A stretch of 64,000 nucleotides of DNA from Gari tellinella. Lineage: Eukaryota; Mollusca; Bivalvia; Cardiida; Psammobiidae. The notes below the pieces were generated by a model. It saw only the letters and a program-made list of their open reading frames with translations, did no database searches and had not been told where the DNA came from. A program made the translations under genes and the position numbers. This document shows positions 11,089-23,520 of the stretch, piece after piece (within the stretch, counting starts at the first letter, position 1; the number at the start of each line of letters is the position of its first letter). The stretch spans positions 60,909,079 through 60,973,078 of the forward strand of contig OV277870.1 of assembly GCA_922989275.2 (NCBI GenBank). Direction: 5' to 3'.

Positions 11089-11342
11089 CGTTACCCTATA
11101 GCCTGTTTCTAGTTTTTAAAAAAGGTTACTACTTAAAACAGTTAGAAAGTAAAGCATAAAGCGCCTTAAGGCGCATTCTGCTTTACTTTCAATTATATTT
11201 AAGCAAATACCTGCTAGAATAATCTAAATATTTCTTATGATAGTTTTACATTTTCATGTCTGTATAAATTGGAACTATTTTCCGCCAGCGGAGGAATAAA
11301 CTGAATGCGGTAAAAGTCATTTCTATGGGGGACAGTGTTAAT
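11089..11342 (+). mobile_element. F3 MITE with H2 core
   Basis: TTAATCCGTTACCCTATAGC, core GCGCCTTAAGGCGCATTC, and tail GCGGAGGAATAAACTGAATG ending in GTGTTAA. Confidence 0.75.
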
Positions 11343-11778
11343 CAGGTCCCTCGCCAGTGTCCAATCTGACAGACAGTCGTCGAAACTGTCTGGGTAAAAC
11401 ACATACTTTAGCTTTGTCGAAATAACTATTCTATATGGATCATTCATGAAAATATTCTCTCATTGAGTACTTACTGTTGGTATTAATAGTATTGATTAAT
11501 ATCAGTCATAGGTTACTAATACGTAGTTCAAAACTCGTAAGACATAGAAGCATTTTATGTAAAGGCAAATTACAAGTATTTTACCAGATTTAACAACACA
11601 TTTCTATCGTCAGTTTGAAAAGGTTCTAGAACTTTCGCAATAGTTATATCTTTCAGCTCGTTGAATTCTACTTTTACTATATCGTCAAGTTTTAAGGTGT
11701 TATTAGTATATCTAGAGCTTTAAGAGTTTTGCCAACTAAACGTTCTTGGTTGTGGCCAAAGGAATCAGTATACACGTG

Positions 11779-12141
11779 TACAGTGCTCCCTCTCTACAAC
11801 GACCCCAATGGGAGACAAAAATTATGTGCGTTGTTCGGAGGGAGTCGTTTTAGGGAGGGAAATTGGCTTACATTTGCAAACAGCTTGAATCCAGATCAGA
11901 CGCCGTGTGTAACGCGGCGTCTGGTCTGGATTCAATCTGTTTGTCATCTGTCATTAAGTTTTTTGTTCTGTCAAAATGTCCATTATGTAACTTTGAGAAG
12001 AACAGCAGACGACAATTTAAAGCAGACGACATTGCAGCAGCAAAGCGTTAGACATAATTTTGATGTTTAGGGAACAGCGGCAAGTGTCGTTGTAAGGAAG
12101 GAGTCGTTGTTTGGTGGGCCGTTGTAGAGAGGGACACTGTA
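11779..12141 (+). mobile_element. F4 MITE with H1 core
   Basis: TACAGTGCTCCCTCTCTACA ... GTAGAGAGGGACACTGTA. Central palindrome TTGAATCCAGATCAGACGCC / GGCGTCTGGTCTGGATTCAA bounded by CAAACAG/CTGTTTG. Confidence 0.85.
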
Positions 12142-12943
12142 GTTAAAAACCGTGCCTATTTGGAACATCCTCTACAACTTCTAATTCATAATCGTTATAT
12201 GAAAATATTTCATGATCTAACACTCTGCCCTGTTTTCTAAACACCATATCTGAGCTCCATTTATAGCAATCAGTATATAATGGATTGAGCCTGTTTTGTA
12301 AATTGTCGGATGAACACTCCCCCTCTCCCCACCCCCCACTTATAATTACGATATCTTCAGGAAAACATAAATATCATTATCATACCGTCTAACGTCAATC
12401 CAGAAATAACTTTTCTTGTATACAATTTCTTTAAATCTTCCACTGGAAAGGCGAACATTACCGGCGAGATTATCTCCCCTGGCACATTCGAAAAACTCTG
12501 AATGACTACCACATGTATTCACACATGATTTCAAGCTACCATATATATCTCTTATAACTCTCGTCTATTTCCCATCTATTCGCACAGTACAGGCGATTAT
12601 TATCGTTAACAAATTTCTGCACTAAAGAATGTAAAATGAATCAAGCAGATACTGTCAATTTCCCCTTCTGAAAACACAACTGTGCATCCGAGATAATTAT
12701 ATTTTTGTTTTCACAAAACATTGTTATTCCTTTATTCAAGGTAGTCGTAAAAACGATATTACTTATGTTAGTGTACCTTACAAATAGCAAACGAAAATTT
12801 ATTATATACCTACCAATGTTCTGCCCGAAATATTTCTGTATTTTATCGAACAAATACACCTTGACGGATTGAAAATTCCGTATTACCCATGTACCTTGTG
12901 TAATGGGAAAAGAACGTTTACTGTGTAGTCGGAAGTTCGGAAC

Positions 12944-13148
12944 TACAGTAAAACCTCTCTATTACGACCACTAAATTATGTTAAGTATTAGGGTGTTTAC
13001 GGTAGGTGACCGCTTAAAGCAAGGTGACAGTGAAACAGAAAGCTCCTTTAGGAGCTTTCTGTTTCACTGTCACCTTGCTTTAAGCTGTCACATCTCTATT
13101 ATTTAATCAATTAGCATTCGTTTTAGTGGTCGTAATAGCGAGTATTTA
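12944..13148 (+). mobile_element. F5 MITE with H2-type core
   Basis: TACAGTAAAACCTCTCTATT start; the core CAGAAAGCTCCTTTAGGAGC and mirror is bounded by TAAAGCAAGGTGACAGT; the end TAGTGGTCGTAATAGCGAGT is mutated. Confidence 0.8.
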
Positions 13149-13267
13149 CTTTCACGCGCCATTCCCCGAAGTGTGACGTATGGGAAATCCCGTTTATTTA
13201 TAGTAACGCTCGAAACATTTCTATCGTTTTTCATTTTATTTTTATTATAAGAGGTATATAATAAAAG

Positions 13268-13431
13268 GAACATTACTATACTTTGCATATCTTATGTACC
13301 GGATCACTCTCGTTGTGTGTGTAAAGGCTATATCCAACTCGACCTCCGGTCTCGTTGGATATAGCCTTTACACACACAACTCGAGTGATCCGGTGCATAA
13401 GATATGCAAAGTATAGTAATATTCCGTTTAT
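13268..13431. repeat. Long perfect-stem palindrome
   Basis: ATTACTATACTTTGCATATC ... GGCTATATCCAACTCGACC / GGTCTCGTTGGATATAGCC and mirror; arms near 80 bp, almost identical. Probably a complete foldback element. Confidence 0.8.
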
Positions 13432-14427
13432 ATCTAGTTTGATTTAATTGATTATTATCTTGCTCAAACAAAATTGCAATGGAAACGTGTATTTACAACA
13501 AACGCATTTTCTTGGAAAGAACCTTTTATTTTTATGGAAGAATCAATATACTAAACAAAGTTTTAATAACATTTTTATTCATATAATCACTTAATGTAAC
13601 ATTTCCTTAGCTTTTCTAGTATAGATTAACGATACAACAGCATAATTCGTTTTAAGCTTTCGCTACCTAGAAGCGTCTGAACAGGACCCATCCTATATTA
13701 TAGTATTCTTATTGATTAGGCAATTACAATCAGAATTTGTATTCTGATATTATTAACTCGAACTATTTGTGAACGGAACCCCGGTTCCGGTGACGTATCG
13801 CATTGTGATACCGTGACATTTTTCGACGAATAAAAACTGTCATCCTGGGTCTTAATATTATGCAAAATCAAGTCCCAATGACAGGTTTTTACGTCGAAAA
13901 TGAATTCCGGGTTTCCTAAAATTCTCAATGTTACAAATCATAACAGACAATTGGTTTGCGAGCAAACAATATTATGACAGTGAATGTTAATATATGTGTT
14001 AGACGGCCGAGGCGGGTTATGACGTCATAATTACAATGAAATAGTTCAAATTATATTCATTCTGAAGGCAAAAACAGTCACAAGAATATTGTCACAGAAT
14101 GTGTTATAAATACTACCAACAAAAAAAGGTGCAAAGCACATTGACAAGCCATCTTCATCAAACTGATAGAACTTCTGAATATGTTTGAAAAGGATTCGGA
14201 TGAATTTTATTTTCAAATACGAAAACAGAAATAAGGAAACGTTCAAAAACTTAAATCTACACTATTAGTAATGTTTGCCACTGTGACTACTTATTAGAAT
14301 ATTCTAGGGAAATGAAGTATACAGTTTATGTGATAATTATTATCATATATAATAATCAGTTGTTGATAGAAAAACACGAATAGGATGTATGTTATTAATT
14401 TCAAACAAAAGTAAAAGCGTTTTATGT

Positions 14428-14632
14428 TACAGTAAAACCTCTCTATTACGACCATTAAAACGAAGGCTAATTAATTGTATACAAGACAAGTAACTGCTTT
14501 AAGAAAGGTGACAGTAAAACAGAAAGCTCCTATAGGAGCTTTCTGTTTTACTATCACCTTGCTTTAAGTCACCTGTCGTGAACACCAATAATTAGCACAA
14601 TATAATGGTCGTAATAGAGGGGTTTTACTGTA
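14428..14632 (+). mobile_element. F5 MITE, full-length
   Basis: TACAGTAAAACCTCTCTATT ... TAATAGAGGGGTTTTACTGTA; core AGCTCCTATAGGAGCT within the H2-type arms. Confidence 0.87.
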
Positions 14633-14712
14633 TTTATTTTTAATGACAAAACATACTTTTATTGTAATGAGTGTCAAGCAGTTTGGATGTTTGTTAACTC
14701 GTGGTACACTGA

Positions 14713-14926
14713 TTAACCCTTAGCCCGCCAAATAAATTGTCGTCTGCTATATTTCTCGTCTGCTTCAAGTTTCAAAGTGCTTCAAAGTTGCTCAAAATTG
14801 CTGAAAATGTTGTCCGAGTGTCAAACAGCTTGGATCCGGATGAGACGCCGAGTTACTCGGCGTCTCATCCGGATCCAAGCTGTTTGCATATGGAGCTATA
14901 GTCGTGAGTGGCAGGCTAAGGGTTAA
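14713..14926 (+). mobile_element. F9 MITE with H1 core
   Basis: TTAACCCTTAGCCCGCC ... GGCAGGCTAAGGGTTAA, TTAA on both sides. Core AGCTTGGATCCGGATGAGAC / mirror. Nearly the same as the inverted copy at 44839-45052. Confidence 0.85.
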
Positions 14927-15483
14927 TATTAACTATCGGGGAGGGTTCACGGGTTTGTAGTGTGCTCTTTTTGGTCTTACACTTTTACACTAACTGTCGG
15001 CAGAATACAGTCCCCAAGAAGAAAACAAACAAACAACAACAATAAAATAAATAAAAAGAAACACGCCAGTTAAGTAAAAGAAGACATCGTCGCTTCCGCA
15101 TAATAAATAATATTCAAGTGAGAACATGTCTATAAAACAGCACTCTAATTAAATAATATAAAATTGCAGATTTTTTATTTGAGAGACACAATAGCTCAGT
15201 AAAACATTGGTTTACTTATGTATCTACACTAGTTAGGACTCTCTTTAGGTGATCAACATGTTGAAACATTTATGTCACCATAATTCTGCGAATCGTTGAT
15301 ACCTCCTGCATGAAGAATATATCAGGGGTTCTATAGATGTAGTGTAAAACGTTTTATTAATGTTTCCAACAATAAGTTACTCTTGTGGGTAATGAAGTTC
15401 ACTTGAGGCTCATGCAAGTCACCGAAATAGGAACCATTCTACTTTGAAATTCGGGGTAGTTTAATAAAGACTGGTCTAAATTA

Positions 15484-15553
15484 GCAAACAGTGTAGACCC
15501 TGATCAGATTGCTACTATATTAGCCATCTGATCTTGCTCTACACTGTTGACAT
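15484..15553. repeat. H1-type hairpin without recognised MITE ends
   Basis: CAAACAGTGTAGACCCTGAT ... ATCTTGCTCTACACTGTTG; a diverged core only. Confidence 0.5.
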
Positions 15554-15679
15554 ATGTAATGAGTATATTTTAAACAGGTCCAGGGTTGATCGAGTTGATT
15601 AGATGCGTTTGCAAATTGTGGTTTTATTAAGCTTTTCCATGCAAATTGCTATAATGTTCGATGTTTGAGGTAAACTTTT

Positions 15680-15844
15680 CTATGAGCGAGACGCGTCCCC
15701 ATTCTTCTGTAATATTTTTCTGGTTTCGCCAAGTTGGTCAGTCAGCGATGTATTCATGGTTTCCGGTAGAAGGCAGGCACCCAGTATAGACAAACAAGAC
15801 ATTACTGCCACCATGAAGTACAGCAGGCCGGGAACTATATCATT
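15680..15844 (-). CDS. Paralogue B exon 10 (TM12 and stop)
   Basis: 165 nt: NDIVPGLLYFMVAVMSCLSI, LGACLLPETMNTSLTDQLGE and a tail ending GDASRS, TAG at 15682-15680. Acceptor TTATAG/AATGAT. Confidence 0.88.
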   Translation of the reverse strand, partial: NDIVPGLLYFMVAVMSCLSILGACLLPETMNTSLTDQLGETRKILQKNGDASRS

Positions 15845-16034
15845 CTATAAATAGAAATACTGTTAATGTATAGTTTTTATATCGTGTAACATATATCTTA
15901 CCCTTACACGATACATGTTTACATGGTTGGCCATTCAACGTCAAGGGCGACTCAAGACGACTTTACAAACAGTCAACTTACACGATGTCTAATCTGGCTC
16001 CAAACTTTCACTGCCAACTTTTTTCAGAGATTTT

Positions 16035-16236
16035 TACCCCCTTCACCGTTTCATTGTTGTTTGCTTCAATTTTGTTTTCTGCAATGTCGTTTCAAAGTTC
16101 AACAATAACGCAGTGGGACTGAAAAAACTTCAAAACGAGCGTCAAACAGTTTGGATTCTGATCAGATGCCCTGTCTGATTAGGATCCAAACTGTTTGCAA
16201 ACGCGCTTTGCAGCGTCATTGAGAGTGAAGGGGTTA
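16035..16236 (-). mobile_element. F2 MITE with shortened H1 core
   Basis: TACCCCCTTCACCGTTTCAT ... GAGAGTGAAGGGGTTAA; core GATCAGATGCCCTGTCTGAT, partly deleted at the tip. Lies in intron 9 of copy B. Confidence 0.78.
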
Positions 16237-16572
16237 AATGGAAAATCAGTTGTGATCCTGATTGAGATAGACTATGTCTTATCTGGATTCAAACTATTGT
16301 TTACATCATATTTGGGGTATAATAACGCTCCACAGAAACTTAATTCGATCGCTTTAATCAGCAGCTCCATACCAGTACCAACAATGATTATATACTTATA
16401 GTGCTGAACATAGGCTATCTTAAAGCAAGACGAAAGCAAAGCAGAGAACACTTAAATGAGCTTTCTGCTTTACTTTAAAATTGTTTTAAGCAATATATTT
16501 TCTTGAATAGAGGATCATACATAAGTGTTCATTATTTATCGTTTTTGATAAACGATGCGACTAAAATACATG

Positions 16573-16822
16573 TACAGTGGAGAATCTGTTATTCTTTCCC
16601 AATAAACGCGTTTACGCTAAAACTTTTATTTGCAGTGCAAACACTTTGGAGCCAGATCAGACACCAGGTAACCCGGCGTCTGATCAGGCTCCAAACTGTT
16701 TGCCACCAAGATAAACATGAATTATCAGTATTGTCCAAAAGTTGTACTGTTCTACGTTTTAGTGTTTTGCGTTTGCGTACGTTTGCGTTTAAACGGGAAA
16801 GAATAACAGATTCTCCACTGTA
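16573..16822 (-). mobile_element. F1 MITE with H1 core
   Basis: TACAGTGGAGAATCTGTTAT ... ACAGATTCTCCACTGTA; intron 9 of copy B. Confidence 0.88.
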
Positions 16823-17090
16823 ATATGGCGCGAGCCTTGGTGAGCGTCATATTCATTTTAGTCAACGAATAAATAATGAGCAAGAATGTTAAATTCTATT
16901 TTTCACATAACAATTTCAAACACATGCAAAGGTTGTGGACGACCAGGTTCGGCCGGAGCCCTAAAACGACATTTCACAAGTGGAATACGATATTTATATA
17001 ATGGCTTTATGCAACTCCCAGACCGCAAGTTATGCGATAAAATAGTGATACAGATATAGAGGTATGGCTATGGAAGAAAGGGTTACTTAC

Positions 17091-17163
17091 AAAGTACACA
17101 AACTGTGGTCCGATAATAGCACCAATCCTAGCCAGGATACTCACAAAACCATAGCCAGTATTC
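17091..17163 (-). CDS. Paralogue B exon 9 (TM11)
   Basis: 73 nt: NTGYGFVSILARIGAIIGPQ, FVYF. Acceptor ATTAG/GAATAC, donor TTT/GTAAGT. The donor continues as GTAAGTAACCCTTTC, so the TAACCC motif overlaps it. Confidence 0.88.
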
Positions 17164-17519
17164 CTAATAAGAACAAAGACACACATATTATAATTATATT
17201 GTAGACATGTAACTGTACTAATGATATACTTCATTGGAAGCCCCCTTCAGGGGGATTCCTCAGTGTTCAGCTTGAATGTAGCCATTTTCTTGGAAGGAAC
17301 TTCTGCTTATTCCGAAACGTTGAAAATAATTGGCGCAATATTGTACAACCAGTCAAAAATGCATTGTCTGCGCATGCCTGAAACTAGGTTGCATACAGTT
17401 TACGCAGCAACCAATGTTTACGAAAATCAAATATTGTGGTTAGGAATAAAACCCGTACCGGAACTTATCACTTCGATACGGAATAAAACTCATACCTTCA
17501 CTACATAAGATGTTAAATG

Positions 17520-17690
17520 CTTGTGTGGCGGCCGTAAAAGTCGCTTACAACCACTAAACTAACGCTAATTGATTGTATGAATGACAGAAGGCAGCTTCAA
17601 GCAAGGTGAAAGTAAAATTGAAACCATTTACTGGAGTTCTCTGTTTACTTCCACCTTGTCTTATAAGCAGCATTGTGTTAAACAACGAAC
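17520..17690 (+). mobile_element. F5 MITE, degenerate
   Basis: CCACTAAACTAACGCTAATT and decayed core GCAAGGTGAAAGTAAAATTG / mirror; ends eroded. Confidence 0.45.
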
Positions 17691-17763
17691 TGTCTAAAAC
17701 AACAGTTATACTGGTGTCTCCTATTCTCGCGGGGCTAAGCCTTAGAGTATATATAAAGTACAT

Positions 17764-19041
17764 AAATTGTTATTAAAAATGCTTCTTTGTTGCTTAAAAG
17801 TCAGTAGAAACTCTAAATAAAGTATAACATCAATAAAAATAATAATAAAAAAAATCTTATCTAGGTCACGTCTACGTTTGAATACACCACCCTGCATAAT
17901 CTAAATCAGACAAATGTTTCCCCATATTCTCGGGACTTCTGATTGGTTGTCAAGGTTTTTTGCTATGGAGGGGGTAAACTCTTTCAGTTCAGATAAGTAT
18001 TTTTAGAGTCAGTTTAAATCTATCATATGGAGAATTTCTGCATCTGTGGCATCATTTTTTTTTGTTTATTGAGATTTGAACTATGCACAAGTATTAAATA
18101 AATGACAATCTGCACAGCTGGTTTTACATTTGAAATTTCGAAAATAGAGAATTCAAATCCAATTGATGATTTATGGGTCCATGCAACATTTACAAACAGA
18201 AATTTATCGGAGGAAAAAAGTTGATATATTTCTGGATGTCAGGAATGCCCATTTCATCTGATTATGAGAAACCATGAGAATACGAGAATTGACGTTAACG
18301 CAATTTATTGGGTCGCTTTATATAGAGAGGTATGTTTTACATAAAAGAGCTCAAATATCTCAAGTATACCTTTCACCTATATTACTCTTTTCCCTACATA
18401 GTTGTGTTTCCTACCATATATACAAAACTGCTCGGCTTCCCTGGCTTCTTTTTTAAAGAAGCCAACTTGTTAAAGATATTACTTGACCTAACTTGGGTTG
18501 TAACACCTAGTAGTCCAAAAAAGGTTAGGATTAAATCATGGATAGCATGCTTTTACTGTACAAATGTCTAGAAAAAAAATTATTTTTTCAGTGGAGGAAT
18601 AAATTAGAGGCGTATTTATGGGGTAATGGGTTAACCCTTACAATGCTGAACATTCAAACAAACCCTTCTGTTTTTTGATAAATAGGTGGTTCTCTCGAGT
18701 TAGGTCAATTAAATGTATATATAGTAACAAGGTAGCACAAACTGCAGCGTTTCCAAAAATGCAAACAAATAGATTTAACCTGAACAAAAACGGGTTCATT
18801 GTTTATCAACTGTTCCATATTCATCAATGAAGTCTAAATTTACAAACAGAACGACATTAGACAAAATATGTCTCACAAACCACTCGGCCATGAGCTCGTC
18901 CAAAAATTTATGTTTAAAAAAGCTATCTTTGTAAAGAGCATTTTCATTTGCTGATCGGTAAAGAAAATGAAACACCCCGTTAGCAGCAGCCAATTAAATG
19001 ACTTGTTTCATATCACTTTAATTATATTATGAAATCAACAA
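17764..19041. other. Intron 8 of paralogue B, repeat-poor part
   Basis: AT-rich, with A/T homopolymers. A fragment of an F3 tail (TGGAGGAATAAATTAGAGGC..GGGTTAA) sits at about 18590-18635; otherwise nothing recognised. Confidence 0.5.
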
Positions 19042-19042
19042 A

Positions 19043-19269
19043 GAGCGACTTCACGTGGAACGATAGTTCGAACCTTTAGTCAGGCAAAAAATATGGCGAC
19101 CGGTGCATGCGCATTAAGGGTCGGCAAAGGAGCACCGTTTGTCGAACTAATGGATGATATTGGTCCGTCAAATTACGTCACTTTAGTCGAACCAACCGGT
19201 GTTCATTTGGATTTATAGTCACTATAGACGACTATAGACCGGACTATAGTTCCACGTGAAGTCGCTCAA
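19043..19269. mobile_element. TIR element GAGCGACTTCACGTGGAAC
   Basis: Terminal inverted repeats GAGCGACTTCACGTGGAAC / GTTCCACGTGAAGTCGCTC, 227 bp, no coding frame, single copy in the window. Confidence 0.7.
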
Positions 19270-19884
19270 AAAGTAACGGTTAGATTCTGTATGAATGTTT
19301 AATTCCAATGCTCTTGTTTGACATTGACCTGCTATTGGCACTAAAACTTGCGTTCATTTTGTGTTTTTTACTGATATGTCGAGTTGTATACCTTGTTATA
19401 TAAATAGAATAGGGGTACAAAAAATTCTAAACGGGAAAGCCACCTATGCACGGAACGAGACAGAAACACGGGAAAGCGACAAGTAACATGATAGGTATAA
19501 AATGTGTATGGGCTTTATGGGCTATAGGAACAACGTTAGAACATTAAAAAATGATAACGTATGAATGGATAACGCACCGTCACGGCATTCATACATAAAC
19601 GCAGGGTGGAAAAAGGAAGTCTCAGATATATCACGGTTAGCTTTCTGAATTTTCATAGTGACAATAAAACGTGTCATGTTAGAATTTTATATACAAATTA
19701 AATTTAGAGGCCGATTTATTTTGCGTTTTACGGTAGTATCGATGGCAATGAACATGTCGTTTTTTTGTTTCAATAACAAAATTATCTTTCCAATTATGTT
19801 TCAAATAACTGTTGGTTTTTGTTTTTAGCTTTTGAAAATACAAATGTACATTTCATTTATAGACATAGCAGTAACGTATTCATA

Positions 19885-20093
19885 TACATTTGAGCCCCTC
19901 TATTACGGCCACTAAAACATAGGCTTATTGTTTGTATAAAAGACAGGTGACAGCTTAAAGCAAGGTGACAGTAAAACAGAAAGCTCCTGAAGGAGCTTTC
20001 TGTTTTACTGTCACTTTGCTTTAAGCAGTCACCTGTCGTAAACGTCATATAATTAATACAATTGAGTGGTCGTAATAGAGAGGTTCTACTGTA
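19885..20093 (+). mobile_element. F5 MITE with perfect core
   Basis: Left end mutated (TACATTTGAGCCCCTCTATT), right GAGAGGTTCTACTGTA; core AGCTCCTGAAGGAGCT within TAAAGCAAGGTGACAGTAAA arms. Confidence 0.85.
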
Positions 20094-20385
20094 CATGTAT
20101 TAAGAAACATGTTTAGTCTAGCCCAAAATGCCATTCTATACTTCAATAAGATATCATATAATATACAAACATGTTACGTCTAGCACAAACACCATTGGAT
20201 GGTTCAATAAGAATTCGATTTACATTAGCAAACGTGATTCGCCTAGGCGAAACATGTTCCTTTATAGTTCAAAAGCATACTAATATATATATTTAAACAT
20301 CTTTCGAAAATAAAATTGCTAAAACAAGTCATATTGATATGTTAATACTTAAACAGGGGCGTGCGATAAAACAATGATTAAAAAA

Positions 20386-20630
20386 TGAGCCGTGCCACAA
20401 CTAAACCAGCCTTTTTGGCTTGCACCATTATACAGACCCACAACCATTCCCTGAGTTTGGTCTACACTGCAAAATACCGTATATGAATACAGGTACATAA
20501 AATGTTTTAGATGTATGTGAGTGACTAACAGTGTCGAACAAGGACAACCGCCGCGTCTTTGACGCAGCGGCTGGCCATGTTCTACACTGTTTGCAACGCA
20601 ATAAGCCAGGGTTTCTCATGGCACAGCTCA
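20386..20630 (+). mobile_element. F11 element with H1-like hairpin
   Basis: TIRs TGAGCCGTGCCACAACTAAA / mirror of TTTCTCATGGCACAGCTCA. Central hairpin AACAGTGTCGAACAAGGACA ... GTTCTACACTGTTT. Paralogous to 46431-46658. Confidence 0.7.
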
Positions 20631-20684
20631 AATATGTTAATACACATGTATTTGTAATATATATATTGTAACAATAATTTATAC

Positions 20685-20802
20685 CGGACAACAGTCGGAT
20701 ATAGTTCCAGAGTAATTGTCTGAAGAGGTCCCCAGACTCCATTGACGCCAAAGCTTGCGGCCAGTGCGCAGTAGTTGGTCAAACTGTCTTGTAATGGAGT
20801 AT
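20685..20802 (-). CDS. Paralogue B exon 8 (TM10, ELYPTVVR)
   Basis: 118 nt: DTPLQDSLTNYCALAASFG, WGPLQTITLELYPTVVR. Acceptor TATAG/ATACT, donor CCG/GTATAA. Confidence 0.9.
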
Positions 20803-21446
20803 CTATAAGAAATGACGGTTATCACATCACTTCTGAATACAATTTGAATAAAACACCTATTAACACCACTACATTTACACCTTTAGTTGATGGTGCGCCG
20901 TCTAAGTTTTTTTCATGGGATTGACGAGACATAGCAAACGTTTCAAGCGGATGTTTAAAACATATTTTTGAACATTGAAAGCGATTTAATCAGGTTTAAG
21001 AATCAAATCTGGGAGCAAGACTAGAATAAAACTATAAAATGCAGGAGTTTCACGAACTAAGTATTATTATACTTATCTATATAAGTCTGTAACGGTGTTT
21101 GTCAAGATCCTAGCAATGCTTGTGTTTGTGAATTCGGAGACGCAGGGAAAAATCTACCACAACCACTGGCGGCCATGTTTTTACAGCTAGGAGTATTGTT
21201 TAAAGGAAATCTGACAGGGGTTCACCCATGGAGCATTTGGGTTTAAAGTAGTTTTTGACAATAATAGTTATGTAAGTTTTTAATTTGTTGCCATGGCAGC
21301 CACACATTCAAATGGGTGACCTATAATTGAAGCAATCTGACAGAGTATCCTTGTGCCTTATATTCCTCCTTCTTTGAGCTTGCTTCCAACTACAATCTAC
21401 TGGAAGAATATGGTACAATTTACTATTTCTTATATCAGTGCAGTAG
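20803..21446. other. Intron 7 of paralogue B, unassigned part
   Basis: No exon or transposon end recognised in this stretch. Confidence 0.5.
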
Positions 21447-21696
21447 TACAGCGGAGAAAACGTTATTCTTTCCCAATAAACGCGTTTACAATTAAACTAT
21501 TATTTCCATTACAAACAGTTTGGAGCAAGATCAGACGCCGGGTTACCCGGCGTCTGATCTGGCTCCAAACTGTTTGCCACCAAGATAAAAAATAATTATC
21601 AGAATTGTCCAAACAATGTACTTGTCTACGATTTAGTGTTTTGCGTTTGCGTTTCGTTTCGTTTAAACGGCAAAGAATAGCAGATTCTCCACTGTA
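21447..21696 (-). mobile_element. F1 MITE with H1 core
   Basis: TACAGCGGAGAAAACGTTAT ... CAGATTCTCCACTGTA with perfect core GGGTTACCC tip. Confidence 0.88.
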
Positions 21697-21723
21697 ACCC
21701 ATACTGGTGAACAATTCGAATAA

Positions 21724-21795
21724 GGAGTCCGGTAGCTCAGTCGGGAGAGCAACCGATTCGTAAGGGATTGGTCCCGGGTTTGTGTCTAAGTAGTG
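21724..21795 (+). mobile_element. tRNA-derived SINE head (fragment)
   Basis: A-box TAGCTCAGTCGG matches the Pol III consensus; the B-box region GGTCCCGGGTTTGTGTC is close but mutated. No acceptor stem or CCA context, so a SINE head or tRNA pseudogene rather than a working tRNA. Confidence 0.5.
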
Positions 21796-21861
21796 CTGCA
21801 TAGTTTTCTCATCTGGTTACATACATTGTATAAGTATTTAATTAAATTCCCGAGTACTTGC

Positions 21862-21944
21862 CAATATATTGTATGATCGCCACTGTTAGTCCCCCAATAA
21901 GGCAGATACTGTATGAGACAATAATAGCAACCTTTCTGCCAAAC
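21862..21944 (-). CDS. Paralogue B exon 7 (TM9), GC donor
   Basis: 83 nt: FGRKVAIIVSYSICLIGG and IIQYI. Acceptor GACAG/GTTTGG. The donor at the conserved boundary is ATTG/GCAAGT, a GC donor with an otherwise perfect consensus. Confidence 0.85.
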
Positions 21945-22149
21945 CTGTCAATATAGAACCAAATGTTAATGTCACCTGCACTATAATAAATCTGAATAAG
22001 GGGAGATCCTTTGAAAGCACCGAGAACAAAGCAAATACTGAAAATTGCAGACTCGGTTTAATTGAGTCTGTTCATGAGCAATACTGAAATATGCAACAGT
22101 GCTCACGCCCCCTAGCACCGGCTTAAGCGGAATTCCCACCCACTGCCTT

Positions 22150-22386
22150 AACCCATTACCCCATAGCCTGTTTCTAGTATTGAAGATACGTGACCACTTA
22201 AAGCAGGTTGAAAGTAAAGCAGAATGCGCCTTAAGGCGCGTTCTGCTTTACTTTCAGCCTGCTTTAAGATACCATTTGCTAGAAAATAGAAAATATTTTG
22301 TGTGATTATATTCTTGACTGTATAAATTTGAACTTTTTTCTTCATATAAAAGGCGTAAAATGGCGTATTTATGGGGTAATGGGTTA
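22150..22386 (+). mobile_element. F3 MITE with H2 core
   Basis: TTAACCCATTACCCCATAGC ... TGGGGTAATGGGTTAA; core GCGCCTTAAGGCGC. Confidence 0.85.
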
Positions 22387-22889
22387 AAGCCCAGAGTACC
22401 CGATAAACTTGCAAAAGGCTTAAATTCCGATTAGACGCCGAGTAATGCAGTGTCTGATCTGGACCCAAACTATATGCCACTCATTTCAATAGTTCTTATA
22501 TCAGAATGCCTTTTGATGGTGTCATTTGATGACGTCATAGCATAAAAGTCATTAAAATAATCACATTCTCAGAAAGGATACATCTGCGAACTGAGAGCAA
22601 CAAATGCCAAGATTCTAGTCATAACATTTTAAGTACAATTTGTGAGTATTAAAACTTTTTTTATCATAGGTTTTTAAGTCAAAGGAAATGAATATTAGAG
22701 ACAAATCTTAGAAGTATTTCGTTTTTTTAAGTGATACATTTAAAAATTGTTAGAAATCGGTTCAATTATTTGCCCTCAAATAAATTGATCCCTATTCTTA
22801 AAGCAGTAAGCACATATATTTAAATAGGCAGCATACATCGCCGCTTTGTGACTTGAATTTCTTCAATGGCTATTTCTCGCGAAAATTAA

Positions 22890-23070
22890 CCGTCCCCCAT
22901 AGAAGCTCCTTTTAGCACATTTAATTTATTCTTCCAAGGAAGAACATGGTTCCAATTTATACAGTCATAAATATGTATCAAAAATAAGTATTTTCCATTT
23001 CCTAGCAGATTATAACTTAAAACAGGCTGAAAGTAAAGCAAAATGTGCTTTAAGGCAACCTACTTTAAGT
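22890..23070 (-). mobile_element. F3 MITE, degenerate, reverse orientation
   Basis: CCCCATAGAAGCTCCTTTTA, tail in reverse, and a damaged H2 hairpin (AAAATGTGCTTTAAGGC). Confidence 0.5.
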
Positions 23071-23277
23071 GGTCTCCGGTTAAAAAAAATTGCCAAGAAA
23101 TTAAGACGAAAACGCTGTGAAAACGATGTTTCTGATCTGAATCTTCAACTTTAATGTTCGAACATAAGTTGCATCTCAATACGTTATTTCCGTATTATGT
23201 TATTGCCAACATTTCTTTCAACAAAATAAATCCCATTTTACAAATTATTCAAAATTGTATCCTTTGAGATTACTTAC

Positions 23278-23412
23278 CGATTCTGTAGAAAAACTGCTAT
23301 TAGTTTTGATGGTGTGGTAACACAATTGAACAATAAAATGTTCAAATAGATATCTCCAGAGAGCTTCTGTACCGCAAAGTTGATGCCATACGATACCATA
23401 CCAACCGTACAC
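23278..23412 (-). CDS. Paralogue B exon 6 (TM7-TM8)
   Basis: 135 nt: CTVGMVSYGINFAVQKLSGD and IYLNILLF, ending FLQN plus two bases of Arg. Acceptor TGCAG/GTGTAC, donor TCG/GTAAGT. Confidence 0.88.
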
Positions 23413-23520
23413 CTGCACAATTAAGAAATGAACATGATTAGTCGTTAAAATTGTCGGTAATAATCCAAGACAAAGGGTAGTTCTAGTAAAAAATTACACT
23501 CGGTCCTCAATACATTGAAC

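Larger units (their letters stand above)
8181..15679. other. Intergenic region between paralogues C and B
   Basis: No gene recognised. Holds two F1 elements next to the copy C start, a 1.45 kb foldback transposon, a further F1, F3, F4, two F5, F9 and a long palindrome. The 12.15-12.94, 13.45-14.42 and 14.93-15.48 kb stretches show nothing I recognise. Confidence 0.6.

Noticed and set aside
21724..21795. Functional tRNA gene
   Set aside because: The A-box is good, but the B-box is mutated, no matching acceptor stem is visible and no Pol III terminator is close by; a SINE head fits better.
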